Positions 25,581 to 35,061 of a DNA stretch of 64,000 nt are shown here, piece by piece. The notes under the pieces are model-generated. The model made no database searches, was not told where the DNA came from, and was given only the letters and a program-made list of their open reading frames with translations. The stretch covers positions 1-64,000 of the forward strand of contig CALIXS010000024.1 in the NCBI GenBank assembly GCA_938046095.1, written 5' to 3'. The first letter of the stretch is position 1. The number at the start of each line of letters is the position of its first letter. Origin of the DNA: an uncultured Clostridia bacterium. Lineage in GTDB: Bacteria > Bacillota > Clostridia > Peptostreptococcales > Anaerovoracaceae. Position numbers and translations under genes: made by a program.

Positions 25581-27218
25581 ATGAAATCAAGTGGAGCAGC
25601 GGGCGAAAAGAGGACGGCACCGAAGCGCATGCTTACGGCATGCTTCATGATATGCCTCGCCATATACACCATATCCTCCGCTTTCACGATATCTTCGTTT
25701 GCGGAGAATACACAGCTTGAGGATTACCTTGCTGCTGCAACATCCGAATCGTCGTCGATCGGTTCGATGAATATCACGAGGATATACGGCAAGGACAGGT
25801 ACGAAACGTCCGAGAAGATCGCGGAGCGGATGATGTCGATTCTCGGGATAAACAGGTTCGATACGGTTATAGTCGCGAGCGGAGACGATTATGCCGATGC
25901 GCTGTCGGCCAGCTATCTGGCGGCGGTCAACAATGCCCCGATTATAATAACAAACAGCGGACATATCGCTAAAACGGCCGATTTTGTCAAACGGATACTG
26001 AAGACGGGCGGCAGGGTGTACCTGATAGGCGGCGTCTCCGTGCTTCCCGACGATATACGGTCGCGTTTGAGCGGATATGATGTCGTAAGACTTTACGGTG
26101 ATGACAGGTACGGAACCAACATCGCGGTGCTGAGAGAGACAAATGTGACATCACAAAAAGTACTCGTATGTTCAGGGCATAATTATCCGGACGCCGTTGC
26201 GGCATCAGCCGTCGGTTATCCTGTCCTTCTCGTCGGTTCATCGTTGACTTCCGCTCAGGTCAGCTATACCGCCACGCTGCCTACGAAGGAATATTATCTT
26301 ATAGGCGGAGATGCCGTCGTTCCCGAAAACATAGGGGCTGAGCTTCCCGACGATGCCATATACTACAGGAAAGGCGGGGCTGACAGATATGAGACGGCGG
26401 CTATCGTAGCCCGGAGTTTTTTCGGAGCATATTCCACATCGGCGGTGATTGCGAGTGGAGAAGATTATCCGGACGGGGTTTGTGCAGGACCTTTAGCGAG
26501 AACAATAAATGCACCTCTGCTGCTCGCCGGCAGTTCGAACACAAAGTCAGCTACAACATATATGAATATGTATACGTCGTCGGCGTATATTGTCGGAGGT
26601 CAAGTCGTTTTGAACAATACGAGCATGCACGGTATCGATGTTTCCTTCGCACAGGGCCCGAATATAGACTGGAACCGCGTGGCGGCATCGGGGATAGAGT
26701 TCGTAATAGCGAGAATAGGACGAAGGACAGGTGTCAGTGCCGAACTGGGTCTCGATATCGACGGAATTAACGATATAATTCAGGCAAAAAAAACGGGGCT
26801 TCAGGTCGGCGCATACTTCTTCACACAGGCCGTAAACGAGGCGGAGGCTATTGAGGAGGCCGACTTTGCCGTAAAAGCCCTGAAAGATAACGGCATATCG
26901 CTCGATCTGCCGCTCGTAATAGATACCGAATATCAGCCCGGCTTCAGGCACAACTATATAAGCTGGGAGACGAGGACGCGGGTCGTCAAAGCGTTCTGTG
27001 AAAGGGTAAAAAGTCAGGGCTACACGCCTATGATATATGCGAGTACCGATTGGCTCAACAACCATCTCGATATGAACTCACTTCCTTATGATGTCTGGGT
27101 GGCGCAGTGGAGCAACAAAGTGACATACGGCGGTACCTATTCGTGCTGGCAGTATACGTCAAGCGGCAGAGTTGACGGCATAAGAGGCAACGTAGATATG
27201 GATATATGGTACTTCTGA
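25581..27218 (+). CDS. Secreted GH25 lysozyme with three CWB2 repeats
   Basis: A 545-residue exported protein. Signal peptide at about 1-45 with a long basic n-region; three CWB2 cell-wall-binding repeats (first opening RIYGKDRYETS near 63) through about 345; a C-terminal GH25 muramidase domain from GIDVSF near 354 to the end. The GH25 acidic residues are seen in GIDVS and in VIDTEYQ. It should cut the MurNAc-GlcNAc bond while held non-covalently to an anionic wall polymer. AGGAGG precedes the ATG. It lies 25 bp after gatD and may share its transcript. Confidence 0.92.
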   Translation: MKSSGAAGEKRTAPKRMLTACFMICLAIYTISSAFTISSFAENTQLEDYLAAATSESSSIGSMNITRIYGKDRYETSEKIAERMMSILGINRFDTVIVASGDDYADALSASYLAAVNNAPIIITNSGHIAKTADFVKRILKTGGRVYLIGGVSVLPDDIRSRLSGYDVVRLYGDDRYGTNIAVLRETNVTSQKVLVCSGHNYPDAVAASAVGYPVLLVGSSLTSAQVSYTATLPTKEYYLIGGDAVVPENIGAELPDDAIYYRKGGADRYETAAIVARSFFGAYSTSAVIASGEDYPDGVCAGPLARTINAPLLLAGSSNTKSATTYMNMYTSSAYIVGGQVVLNNTSMHGIDVSFAQGPNIDWNRVAASGIEFVIARIGRRTGVSAELGLDIDGINDIIQAKKTGLQVGAYFFTQAVNEAEAIEEADFAVKALKDNGISLDLPLVIDTEYQPGFRHNYISWETRTRVVKAFCERVKSQGYTPMIYASTDWLNNHLDMNSLPYDVWVAQWSNKVTYGGTYSCWQYTSSGRVDGIRGNVDMDIWYF

Positions 27219-27221
27219 AGA

Positions 27222-27250
27222 TTGAAACCGTAACAGTTTAATGATATAAT
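27222..27250 (+). promoter_or_regulatory. Promoter of the polysaccharide operon
   Basis: TTGAAA (27222-27227), 17-bp spacer ending TGA, TATAAT (27245-27250), an extended -10. It stands 38 bp before the first gene of a tightly packed run of plus-strand genes that reaches 39559 with gaps of at most about 18 bp. Confidence 0.8.
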
Positions 27251-27288
27251 TATTTAGTTTCGGATATCGACTGCTTATGGAGTGATAT

Positions 27289-29127
27289 ATGGGCTTCTTT
27301 AACAGCAAAAATTTCAGGATAGGCATTCTTATGGCGGCGGATGCGTGCATAGCGTTCCTCGGGGCCGTATGCTCGCTCGCTCTGCGATTTGATATAGGCA
27401 TGATTCCGCGCGAATATACGGCAAATGCGCTTCACAGCGTGCCGATCTACATTGTGGTGACTATACTCGTGATGTGGATATTCAGGCTTTATACGAGAGT
27501 CTGGGCATATGCGTCCATGAAAGAGCTGTTCGATGTCCTGAAGGCGTCTTTTGTTATTGAGGCGGCTGTTCTCGGATGGCATGTTCTGATTCAGGATACG
27601 ATGCCAAGGAGCTATTATCTTCTCGACCTGCTTGTCACGGCTATAATGTTTCTGACGGTCAGATTCTGCAAGCTCTTTTACAGGGCGATCAGGGGGACGT
27701 ACGGCAGGGAAAAGATAAACAGGCAGATCATGATCATCGGCGCAGGTGCGGCTGCTTCGATACTCATCAACGACCTGTCCAAGCCGGGCACCAGAGCCAA
27801 GATAGTATGTGCCGTCGACGACAACGTCAACAAAAAGAACAAATATCTTCACGGCGTGCCGATCGTCGGAACGCGTGACGATATCAAAAAAAATGTCAAA
27901 AAATATAACATAAACGAAATCATAATATCTATGCCGTCTGCGTCTGCGAACGACGTCAGGAAGGTTATAGCCATTTGTCAGGAAACGGGGCTTCCCACCA
28001 AGATACTTCCGTCCGTTACGAGGAGCCTTTCGTCGTCTATAGTCAGTGAGCTGAGACCCGTGAGCTACGTCGATCTGCTCGGGAGAGATCCTATAGAAGT
28101 CGATGAGACCGGAATAGGTGATTTTATAAAGAACAAGGTAGTCATGGTAACGGGCGGAGGCGGATCTATAGGATCGGAACTGTGCCGCCAGATCATCAGA
28201 TATTCTCCCCAAAAGCTTATAATATTCGATATTTACGAAAACAACGCCTACGATATACAGACGGAGCTCGAACGTCACTATCCGAAGGCGGATATATCCA
28301 CACTGATAGGTTCTGTCAGGGACTACGACAGACTCGAGTTCGTATTTTGCAAATACAGGCCTGATATCGTATACCATGCCGCGGCTCACAAGCACGTTCC
28401 GCTCATGGAAAAATCGCCTAACGAGGCTATAAAGAACAATTGTCTCGGCACGCTCAACGCCGCAAAGCTCGCGGACAAATATCATGTAGATAACTTCGTC
28501 CTCATTTCGACGGACAAGGCTGTAAGACCGACGAATATCATGGGTGCGAGCAAGCGTATATGCGAAATGATTGAGCAGACATATGCCAGGAAATCCGAGC
28601 ATACGAGATACGCTGCAGTCAGATTCGGAAACGTACTCGGAAGCAACGGTTCCGTCATTCCTTTGTTTCTCAGACAGATAGAAGAGGGCGGCCCCGTTAC
28701 GGTAACGCACAGGGATATAAGGCGTTTCTTCATGACGATACCGGAGGCGGTGTCGCTCGTTCTTCAGGCGAGCCTTTACGCGAGCGGGGGAGAAATATTC
28801 GTACTCGATATGGGGAACCCGGTAAAGATATACGACCTTGCCGAAAATCTTATAAGGATGAAGGGGTTCAGACCGCACGAGGATATAGAAATAGAGATCG
28901 TAGGGTTAAGGCCGGGTGAAAAGCTGTACGAAGAGGTTTTGATGGACGAGGAGGGACTCGACCGAACCGCAAACGATATGATATACGTAGGCAGGCCGAT
29001 ACAGATGGATGAAGACCGGTTCCTGAGCAGCCTCGACAAACTTATAGAAGAGGCCTACAAGAACGGACGGCGCATCAAAGAGCTTACAGAGGACGTATGC
29101 GGCACATATACTATAACGGACAATTAG
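27289..29127 (+). CDS. Membrane-bound UDP-GlcNAc 4,6-dehydratase (PglF/WbpM/CapD family)
   Basis: A 612-residue protein. Four N-terminal membrane helices (about 1-125), a first Rossmann-like domain, then the catalytic SDR domain starting VMVTGGGGSIGSELCRQI near 284. VLISTDKAVRPTNIMGASKR shows Met in place of the usual catalytic Tyr, characteristic of the large UDP-GlcNAc 4,6-dehydratases. The product would be UDP-4-keto-6-deoxy-HexNAc, the precursor of diamino sugars such as bacillosamine. It is followed by an aminotransferase and a phosphoglycosyltransferase, the PglF-PglE-PglC set. Confidence 0.9.
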   Translation: MGFFNSKNFRIGILMAADACIAFLGAVCSLALRFDIGMIPREYTANALHSVPIYIVVTILVMWIFRLYTRVWAYASMKELFDVLKASFVIEAAVLGWHVLIQDTMPRSYYLLDLLVTAIMFLTVRFCKLFYRAIRGTYGREKINRQIMIIGAGAAASILINDLSKPGTRAKIVCAVDDNVNKKNKYLHGVPIVGTRDDIKKNVKKYNINEIIISMPSASANDVRKVIAICQETGLPTKILPSVTRSLSSSIVSELRPVSYVDLLGRDPIEVDETGIGDFIKNKVVMVTGGGGSIGSELCRQIIRYSPQKLIIFDIYENNAYDIQTELERHYPKADISTLIGSVRDYDRLEFVFCKYRPDIVYHAAAHKHVPLMEKSPNEAIKNNCLGTLNAAKLADKYHVDNFVLISTDKAVRPTNIMGASKRICEMIEQTYARKSEHTRYAAVRFGNVLGSNGSVIPLFLRQIEEGGPVTVTHRDIRRFFMTIPEAVSLVLQASLYASGGEIFVLDMGNPVKIYDLAENLIRMKGFRPHEDIEIEIVGLRPGEKLYEEVLMDEEGLDRTANDMIYVGRPIQMDEDRFLSSLDKLIEEAYKNGRRIKELTEDVCGTYTITDN

Positions 29128-29136
29128 GAGACTGCG

Positions 29137-30345
29137 ATGAAAGTGCTTTTTTCACCGCCTGATATAACGGAGGCGGAAATACGGGAAGTATCCGAGGCTA
29201 TGAGATCCGGATGGATTACGACCGGCCCGAGAACAAAGAAACTCGAATGCAGGATAGCGGACTTTCTCGGAACGGGAAAAGTCGCCTGCCTGAATTCCGC
29301 TACGGCCGCGATGGAGATGACGCTGAGGATACTCGGAATAAATCCGGGGGATGAGGTCATAACGAGTGCGTACACGTATACGGCATCGGCTTCGGTTGTC
29401 GAGCACATCGGAGCAAAAATAGTCCTGATCGATACTGACGAAGAATCGTTCGAGATGGATTATGAGAAGCTGGCTTATTCGATCACGGAGCGTACTAAAG
29501 CGGTGATACCGGTAGACCTCGGCGGCCGCATGTGCGATTACGGGAAAATCCGCGATGCGATAGACTCGAAACGCAGTCTGTTCAAGCCGTCGAATGATAT
29601 TCAGTCTCATTTCGGCAGACCGGTGATCGTTGCGGATTCGGCGCATGCCTTCGGTGCCGCAAGGGACGGGTGCATGAGCGGACTCGAAGCGGATTTCACG
29701 TCATTCAGCTTTCACGCCGTCAAGAATTTTACGACGGCTGAGGGCGGAGCCGTGACGTGGAGACCGGACGCAGGCCTCGATGATGAGGATATGTACAGGC
29801 AGTTCATGCTCGCGTCGCTTCACGGACAAAACAAGGATGCGCTTGCAAAGGCCGGAGTAGGAGCGTGGGAATACGATATAATCTATCCGGCATATAAGTG
29901 CAATATGACCGATATAACGGCTGCAATCGGGTTAATACAGTTAGACAGATATCCGGGACTTCTTGCGAGACGCCGCGAAATAATATCAAAATATGATGAG
30001 ACGTTCGTTCCTATGGGAATGAAGAGGCTCGTACATTTTGACGAACACTCCGAGTCAAGCGGGCACCTATATCTCCTAAGGATACCGGGCGCCGACGAGA
30101 AGACAAGAAATGAGATGATACAGCGTATGGGCGCGCGGGACATAGCCTGTAACGTCCATTACAAGCCTCTTCCGATGATGACCGCATACAGAAATTTAGG
30201 CTTTGACATCGCGGATTATCCTAATGCGTACTCCATGTACCGCAATGAGATCACACTGCCGCTTCACACGAAGCTTACGGACGAAGAGGTCGATTACGTA
30301 AGGAACAGTATGAAGGAAATCATAAATGATACCAAGCTGGGATAA
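29137..30345 (+). CDS. DegT/DnrJ/EryC1 aminotransferase, PglE-like
   Basis: A 402-residue PLP sugar aminotransferase. ACLNSATAAMEMTLRIL, the DSAHAFGA stretch and the PLP lysine in FHAVKNFTTAEGG identify the family. Placed right after the 4,6-dehydratase, it probably aminates C4 of the 4-keto sugar. A second, more WbpE-like member of the family occurs at 52444. AGGAGA precedes the ATG; the next gene starts 20 bp inside this one. Confidence 0.87.
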   Translation: MKVLFSPPDITEAEIREVSEAMRSGWITTGPRTKKLECRIADFLGTGKVACLNSATAAMEMTLRILGINPGDEVITSAYTYTASASVVEHIGAKIVLIDTDEESFEMDYEKLAYSITERTKAVIPVDLGGRMCDYGKIRDAIDSKRSLFKPSNDIQSHFGRPVIVADSAHAFGAARDGCMSGLEADFTSFSFHAVKNFTTAEGGAVTWRPDAGLDDEDMYRQFMLASLHGQNKDALAKAGVGAWEYDIIYPAYKCNMTDITAAIGLIQLDRYPGLLARRREIISKYDETFVPMGMKRLVHFDEHSESSGHLYLLRIPGADEKTRNEMIQRMGARDIACNVHYKPLPMMTAYRNLGFDIADYPNAYSMYRNEITLPLHTKLTDEEVDYVRNSMKEIINDTKLG

Positions 30346-31003
30346 ACTGCCGCCCGACATGCGTACCGCCGTTGTGAGGGAGTATTACGATATCCTGCGC
30401 TGTAAAAAAATATCTCTGATTGCAAAGCGTCTCTTTGATATCGTAGCTTCACTCGTGTTGATAGTCATCGTATCTCCGGTGCTCGTCGCTGTCGCAGTAA
30501 TGATAAAGCTCGATTCCGAGGGAAGCGTTTTTTACAGACAGGAGCGTGTCACACAGTACGGCAGGCACTTCAGGATATACAAATTCCGTACGATGGTACA
30601 GGACGCCGACAGGATCGGCTCACATGTGACCGTAGGCAACGACCCCCGGATAACGCGGGTCGGAGCGAAAATAAGGAGCAGAAGGATCGACGAGCTGCCG
30701 CAGCTTTTCAACGTGCTTGGCGGGTCTATGACGTTTGTCGGAACAAGGCCTGAAGCCGTAAAGTACGTTGAAGCATATACCGACGAAATGAAAGCGACGC
30801 TTCTTCTTCCCGCGGGGGTGACCTCAAGTGCGAGTATCAGGTATAAGGATGAAGCCGAGCTGCTCAAGGCGTCGGACGATCCGGACAAAACATATACGGA
30901 TAAGGTGCTTCCCGAAAAGATGCGGATAAATTGTGAATACCTCAGAAATTACAGCTTTTTCGGGGATATAGCTCTGATGCTGCGCACGGTCAGGAGTGTA
31001 TAG
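30326..31003 (+). CDS. Initiating sugar-phosphate transferase (PglC/WecA-independent PGT)
   Basis: A 225-residue bacterial sugar transferase (PF02397 type). A hydrophobic reentrant segment at about 35-58 is followed by YRQERVTQYGRHFRIYKFRTM, and by RIDELPQLFNVLGG and GTRPE, the family signature with the Asp-Glu pair of the phosphoglycosyltransferases. It moves a sugar phosphate from the UDP-sugar to undecaprenyl phosphate at the inner membrane face, starting repeat-unit assembly. AAGGA lies seven bases before the ATG. Confidence 0.92.
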   Translation: MIPSWDKLPPDMRTAVVREYYDILRCKKISLIAKRLFDIVASLVLIVIVSPVLVAVAVMIKLDSEGSVFYRQERVTQYGRHFRIYKFRTMVQDADRIGSHVTVGNDPRITRVGAKIRSRRIDELPQLFNVLGGSMTFVGTRPEAVKYVEAYTDEMKATLLLPAGVTSSASIRYKDEAELLKASDDPDKTYTDKVLPEKMRINCEYLRNYSFFGDIALMLRTVRSV

Positions 31004-31012
31004 GAGAAAAAC

Positions 31013-32266
31013 GTGAACATAACCTTGATCAACCATTATGCCGGCTCGCCTGATATGGGAATGGAGTTCAGACCGTATTATTTCGGGCGTGAATGGGCAA
31101 AAATGGGCCACAGGGTCGACATCATAGCCGCCGATTTTTCGCATATCAGGCGAAAAAATCCGATCGTGGCGCATGACTTTGATACCGAGGATATAGACGG
31201 TATAACCTACCACTGGGTAAAGACCCGAAAATACAGCGGAAACGGCGCGGCGAGAGCTGTGACTATGATCGAGTTCGTCTCGAAGCTCCGCAGGAACGCG
31301 AAGCGTATTATAGATGAATGTGATCCCGACATAATCCTATGTTCATCGACGTACCCGCTCGATACATATGCGGGACAGAAGCTCAGACGTGTATCGGGGC
31401 GAGCGAAGCTGATTCACGAAGCTCACGATATGTGGCCCGCGACACTCGTTGAGATCGGCAAAATGGCGAGAACAAACCCGTTCGTCGTGATGATGCAGAT
31501 TGCTGAAAACAGCGCGTACAGAAATTCCGATTACGTCATATCCATGGCGCCGTACACCGAGGATTACATGAAGGATCACGGTCTTGCCGACGGAAAATGG
31601 ATTCACGTTCCGCTGGGAATCGATATGAACGAATGGAGGGAGCGGAAGCCTTTGTCGGAGGATCACATGAAGCATTTCAGAAAGCTTCACGATGACGGGA
31701 ATTTTGTAGTCGGGTATTTCGGAGGCCTTGCCCTTTCCAACGCCATGGATAATTTTCTCGATATAGCCTCCATATTCCTCAGGAAAGATGAAAAGGCATC
31801 GTTCGTGATAGTCGGCAAGGGTGTGGAAAAAGAACACCTTATGAGAAGAGTAGAGGATGAAGGGCTTACGAACGTCTCATTCCTTCCGCCGGTGAGCAAA
31901 AAAGAAATTCCGGAGCTTACGGCGCAGATGGACTGCATATACATGGGTGCAAATGCCACATCGCTTTACAGGTTCGGGCTCTGTCTCAACAAGATGGCGG
32001 ATTCCATGATGGCTCAAAGACCTGTACTGTGTGCGATAACGGCGCCGCCCACATGGGTGGATATCGCAGGCTGCGGCATAACGACGGACTCGGCGAACGC
32101 CGGGCAGGCTGCCGGGGCGATTAAAAAAATCATGGATATGACGGAAGAAGAACGTCGGGCGATGGCTGTAAACGGCAGGAGGTATGCCGAACAGAATCTC
32201 GACATAAAAAAACTTGCGGAGAGAACAGCCGATCTGTTCATGTCGTTAAACGGAGGAGAAAAATGA
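31013..32266 (+). CDS. Glycosyltransferase family 4 (WbuB-like)
   Basis: A 417-residue GT-B glycosyltransferase. The N-terminal domain begins ITLINHYAGSPDMG, common in WbuB-type enzymes, which act on 6-deoxy amino sugars; the nucleotide-sugar domain begins near VGYFGGLALSNA and ends in the usual LAER.A region. The start is GTG (31013) with GGAG upstream. ATGA overlap with the next gene. The sugar it moves cannot be told. Confidence 0.85.
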   Translation: MNITLINHYAGSPDMGMEFRPYYFGREWAKMGHRVDIIAADFSHIRRKNPIVAHDFDTEDIDGITYHWVKTRKYSGNGAARAVTMIEFVSKLRRNAKRIIDECDPDIILCSSTYPLDTYAGQKLRRVSGRAKLIHEAHDMWPATLVEIGKMARTNPFVVMMQIAENSAYRNSDYVISMAPYTEDYMKDHGLADGKWIHVPLGIDMNEWRERKPLSEDHMKHFRKLHDDGNFVVGYFGGLALSNAMDNFLDIASIFLRKDEKASFVIVGKGVEKEHLMRRVEDEGLTNVSFLPPVSKKEIPELTAQMDCIYMGANATSLYRFGLCLNKMADSMMAQRPVLCAITAPPTWVDIAGCGITTDSANAGQAAGAIKKIMDMTEEERRAMAVNGRRYAEQNLDIKKLAERTADLFMSLNGGEK

Positions 32267-33579
32267 TAAAGGAAGAGTTGCTCAATAAAATCAAAAACAA
32301 AGATATAACGGTCGGAGTCGTGGGACTTGGATACGTAGGGCTTCCGCTCGCTGTCGAAAAGGCAAAGGCGGGCTTCAGAACGATCGGCTTTGACGTACAG
32401 AAGGAAAAAGTCGATATGGTAAACTCGGGGAAGAACTACATCGGGGACGTAGTCGATGACGACCTCAAAAGACTCGTTGACGACGGAATGCTTTCGGCCA
32501 CATCGGATTTTTCTTTCGTAAAGGACGTCGATTTTATAGCTATATGCGTGCCGACTCCGCTCGACGTTCACCAGCAGCCCGATATCAGCTATGTGAGGGA
32601 TTCGGCGATAGCCATATCAAAACACCTTACCGAAGAGACCATGGTCGTCCTCGAATCGACGACATATCCCGGCACGACGGAGGAGCTCATAAAGCCGATA
32701 ATGGAGGAGGGCTCCGGACTCAGATGCGGAGTGGATTTCTACCTCGGCTTTTCACCGGAAAGGGTCGATCCGGGCAACAAACAGTACAAGACGAAAAACA
32801 CTCCTAAGGTTGTGGGCGCAATAGGAAAGGACGCGACGGAGGTGATCGCCGCCATGTACAGAGCCGTCCTCGAGGGGGATGTATACGAGGTATCGTCGCC
32901 TGCCGTTGCGGAAATGGAGAAGATACTCGAAAATACGTACAGGAATATCAACATCGGGCTTGTCAACGAGCTCGCGATGCTCTGCAACAGGATGGGAATA
33001 AGCCTTTGGGAGGTAGTCGATGCGGCGAAAACAAAGCCGTACGGCTTTCAGCCTTTTTATCCGGGACCGGGTCTCGGCGGGCACTGTATTCCTCTTGACC
33101 CGTACTATCTTACGTGGAAGGCGAGAGAATACGGCTTCCATACATCAATGATAGAAGCCTCGATGATTATAAACGACAAGATGCCGGAATACTGTATCGG
33201 CAGGGCCTCCGATGTACTCAACCGCGCACGGAAGTCTCTCAGCGGCTCAAAAATTCTCGTTCTCGGTGTCGCATACAAGAATGATATAGACGATTACCGC
33301 GAAAGCCCGGCTATCCATGTTATAGAGCTTTTCAGGCGCGAAGGAGCCGAGACGGATTTTTACGATCCGTATATTCCCGTGTACAGGAGCAATGGTGAGA
33401 GCTTCAGCGGGATAGAGAAGATAGACCCTGAGATTATAGCCTCGTATGATCTCATATTCATTGCTGCGGCACACTCTAACGTCGATTACGATATGATACA
33501 GAGGAATGCAAAGGCGATATTCGACTCAAAGAACGCCATGGCGGCCGTAAAGGACAGAGATAATATCGAGGTGCTTTAG
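32263..33579 (+). CDS. wbpA: UDP-GlcNAc 6-dehydrogenase, WbpA type
   Basis: A 438-residue nucleotide-sugar dehydrogenase. NAD-binding VGVVGLGYVGLPLA near the start, VVLESTTYPGTTEEL, FSPERVDPGN, and GPGLGGHCIPLDPYYL with the catalytic cysteine, then the C-terminal UDP-binding domain (VLGVAYKNDIDDYRESPA). It oxidises C6 of UDP-GlcNAc to UDP-GlcNAcA, the first step toward 2,3-diacetamido uronic acids. WbpD- and WbpB-type genes follow. Confidence 0.92.
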   Translation: MIKEELLNKIKNKDITVGVVGLGYVGLPLAVEKAKAGFRTIGFDVQKEKVDMVNSGKNYIGDVVDDDLKRLVDDGMLSATSDFSFVKDVDFIAICVPTPLDVHQQPDISYVRDSAIAISKHLTEETMVVLESTTYPGTTEELIKPIMEEGSGLRCGVDFYLGFSPERVDPGNKQYKTKNTPKVVGAIGKDATEVIAAMYRAVLEGDVYEVSSPAVAEMEKILENTYRNINIGLVNELAMLCNRMGISLWEVVDAAKTKPYGFQPFYPGPGLGGHCIPLDPYYLTWKAREYGFHTSMIEASMIINDKMPEYCIGRASDVLNRARKSLSGSKILVLGVAYKNDIDDYRESPAIHVIELFRREGAETDFYDPYIPVYRSNGESFSGIEKIDPEIIASYDLIFIAAAHSNVDYDMIQRNAKAIFDSKNAMAAVKDRDNIEVL

Positions 33580-33580
33580 A

Positions 33581-34147
33581 ATGAAAAAATATTTTGTTCA
33601 CGAGTCGAGCTATATAGATGATGATGTCGTAATAGGCCGGGGAACGAATATATGGCATTTCTGTCACGTGCAGTCGGGCGCGAGGATAGGCGAAAACTGT
33701 TCTTTCGGACAGAATGTAAATATATCGAACAACGTCAGAATCGGAAACGGCTGCAAGGTGCAGAACAACGTTTCGATATACGAGGGAGTGGAATTGGAGG
33801 ATGATGTGTTCTGCGGACCGTCTATGGTATTTACCAACGATCTCACACCGAGGGCGAAGTATCCTAAGGGTCATGACAGCTACAGAAAAACGATACTGCG
33901 TACTGGCGCTACAGTAGGTGCAAATGCTACGATAGCGTGCGGCCACGAGATAGGGAAATGGGCAATGGTTGCCGCCGGCGCTGTCGTGACGAGGGATGTT
34001 GAGTCTCACGCTTTAGTTGCAGGTATTCCTGCCAGAAAAATAGGATGGGTCTGCGAGTGCGGATGTGTACTGCCGAAGAATCGTATATGTCCGGATTGCG
34101 GACGAAGATACAGGGAAGCCGCATCAGGACTGGAAGAGATAAAATGA
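33581..34147 (+). CDS. wbpD: Sugar N-acetyltransferase with hexapeptide repeats, WbpD type
   Basis: A 188-residue left-handed beta-helix acyltransferase. Hexapeptide repeats run from about 12 to 145 (IGRGTNIW.., IGENCSFGQ.., VRIGNGCKV), with FTNDLTPRAKYP as in WbpD/WlbB. A short zinc-ribbon-like tail with four cysteines (CECGCVLPKNRICPDC) follows the helix. It would acetylate the C3 amine of UDP-GlcNAc(3NH2)A. One base separates it from wbpA. Confidence 0.88.
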   Translation: MKKYFVHESSYIDDDVVIGRGTNIWHFCHVQSGARIGENCSFGQNVNISNNVRIGNGCKVQNNVSIYEGVELEDDVFCGPSMVFTNDLTPRAKYPKGHDSYRKTILRTGATVGANATIACGHEIGKWAMVAAGAVVTRDVESHALVAGIPARKIGWVCECGCVLPKNRICPDCGRRYREAASGLEEIK

Positions 34148-35043
34148 TGCTGATATCAAAGGAAATAACAAATGGTCTCGGAATACGGTGTACAGCTGTA
34201 AACGAATGTGAGACGGAAACGCTCGGGCTCAATATATCGAAACCGGGGAAGAAATATGCGACATTTATAGAAAGCCCGAAATATATATCAAACCTCTCGG
34301 ATGATATAAATATGATTATCGTAAATGACGCGGTGTTTGATGTACTCAAGGGCAGCGAATACGGAATGTGCGTCGTCGAAGATCCGAGAACGGTATTCTT
34401 CAGGCTGCATAATATGCTGTCCTCCGACAGCCGGTATGCCAGACAAAAAAAACCGTCGCTTACAGGTGCGGGCTGCAGGATATCCGATACGGCGATAATT
34501 GCCGGAAACAATGTCGTTATAGGCGAGGGAGTTACTATTGAAGAAAATGTTATAATCCGCGAGAATACCGTAATAAAGGACGGTGCGACGATAAGGGCAG
34601 GTTGCGTAATAGGCGGTGAGGGCTTCGAATTCAAGCATGACGGTGATAAAACGTTTCGGGTCATACATGCGGGCGGAGTCGTAATAGGAAAGCGTGCCGA
34701 AGTACAATACAACACCTGCATAGACAAGGCGATATACTCCTGGGACGATACGGTATTGGGCGATGAGGTGGTGGTCGATAACCTCGTGCACATAGCACAT
34801 GCCGTAAAGATCGGAAGCGGTTCCATGATTGTTGCGCAGTCCGGCATAGGCGGGCGCGTTGAAATCGGAGACAACGCATGGATAGGCTTCGGCGCCACGA
34901 TAAGAAACGGCATTACGATAGGAGCCGGTTCACGAGTCAACATGGGCGCCGTCGTAACGAAGAGCGTGCCTGACGGTACAGCGGTATCCGGAAATTTTGC
35001 GATGCCTCACGATAAATTCATCGACTTCGTCAGGTCGAGATGA
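34144..35043 (+). CDS. LpxD-like sugar N-acyltransferase
   Basis: A 299-residue hexapeptide-repeat protein related to LpxD (UDP-3-O-acyl-glucosamine N-acyltransferase). An N-terminal uridine-binding-like domain (about 1-100) precedes a long beta-helix (about 105-270) with GEGFEFKHDG and the HIAHAVKIGSGSMI stretch. The context is not lipid A: the organism looks Gram-positive and no other lpx gene is present. It may acylate an amino sugar of the repeat unit, for example the C4 amine made by the PglE-like enzyme. The ATG at 34144 overlaps the previous stop (ATGA); an upstream in-frame ATG inside wbpD is unlikely. Confidence 0.78.
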   Translation: MMLISKEITNGLGIRCTAVNECETETLGLNISKPGKKYATFIESPKYISNLSDDINMIIVNDAVFDVLKGSEYGMCVVEDPRTVFFRLHNMLSSDSRYARQKKPSLTGAGCRISDTAIIAGNNVVIGEGVTIEENVIIRENTVIKDGATIRAGCVIGGEGFEFKHDGDKTFRVIHAGGVVIGKRAEVQYNTCIDKAIYSWDDTVLGDEVVVDNLVHIAHAVKIGSGSMIVAQSGIGGRVEIGDNAWIGFGATIRNGITIGAGSRVNMGAVVTKSVPDGTAVSGNFAMPHDKFIDFVRSR

Positions 35044-35061
35044 AAGGAGAGGAGAACCGAT

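Noticed and set aside
27250..28878. Very long minus-strand frame (542 codons) opposite the 4,6-dehydratase gene
   Set aside because: A mirror of a clearly real gene on the plus strand, produced by codon bias; its product has no domain character.
34144..35043. Evidence for lipid A synthesis from the LpxD-like gene
   Set aside because: No other lpx gene is present, and the heat-shock control, CWB2 proteins and teichoic genes point to a Gram-positive wall.
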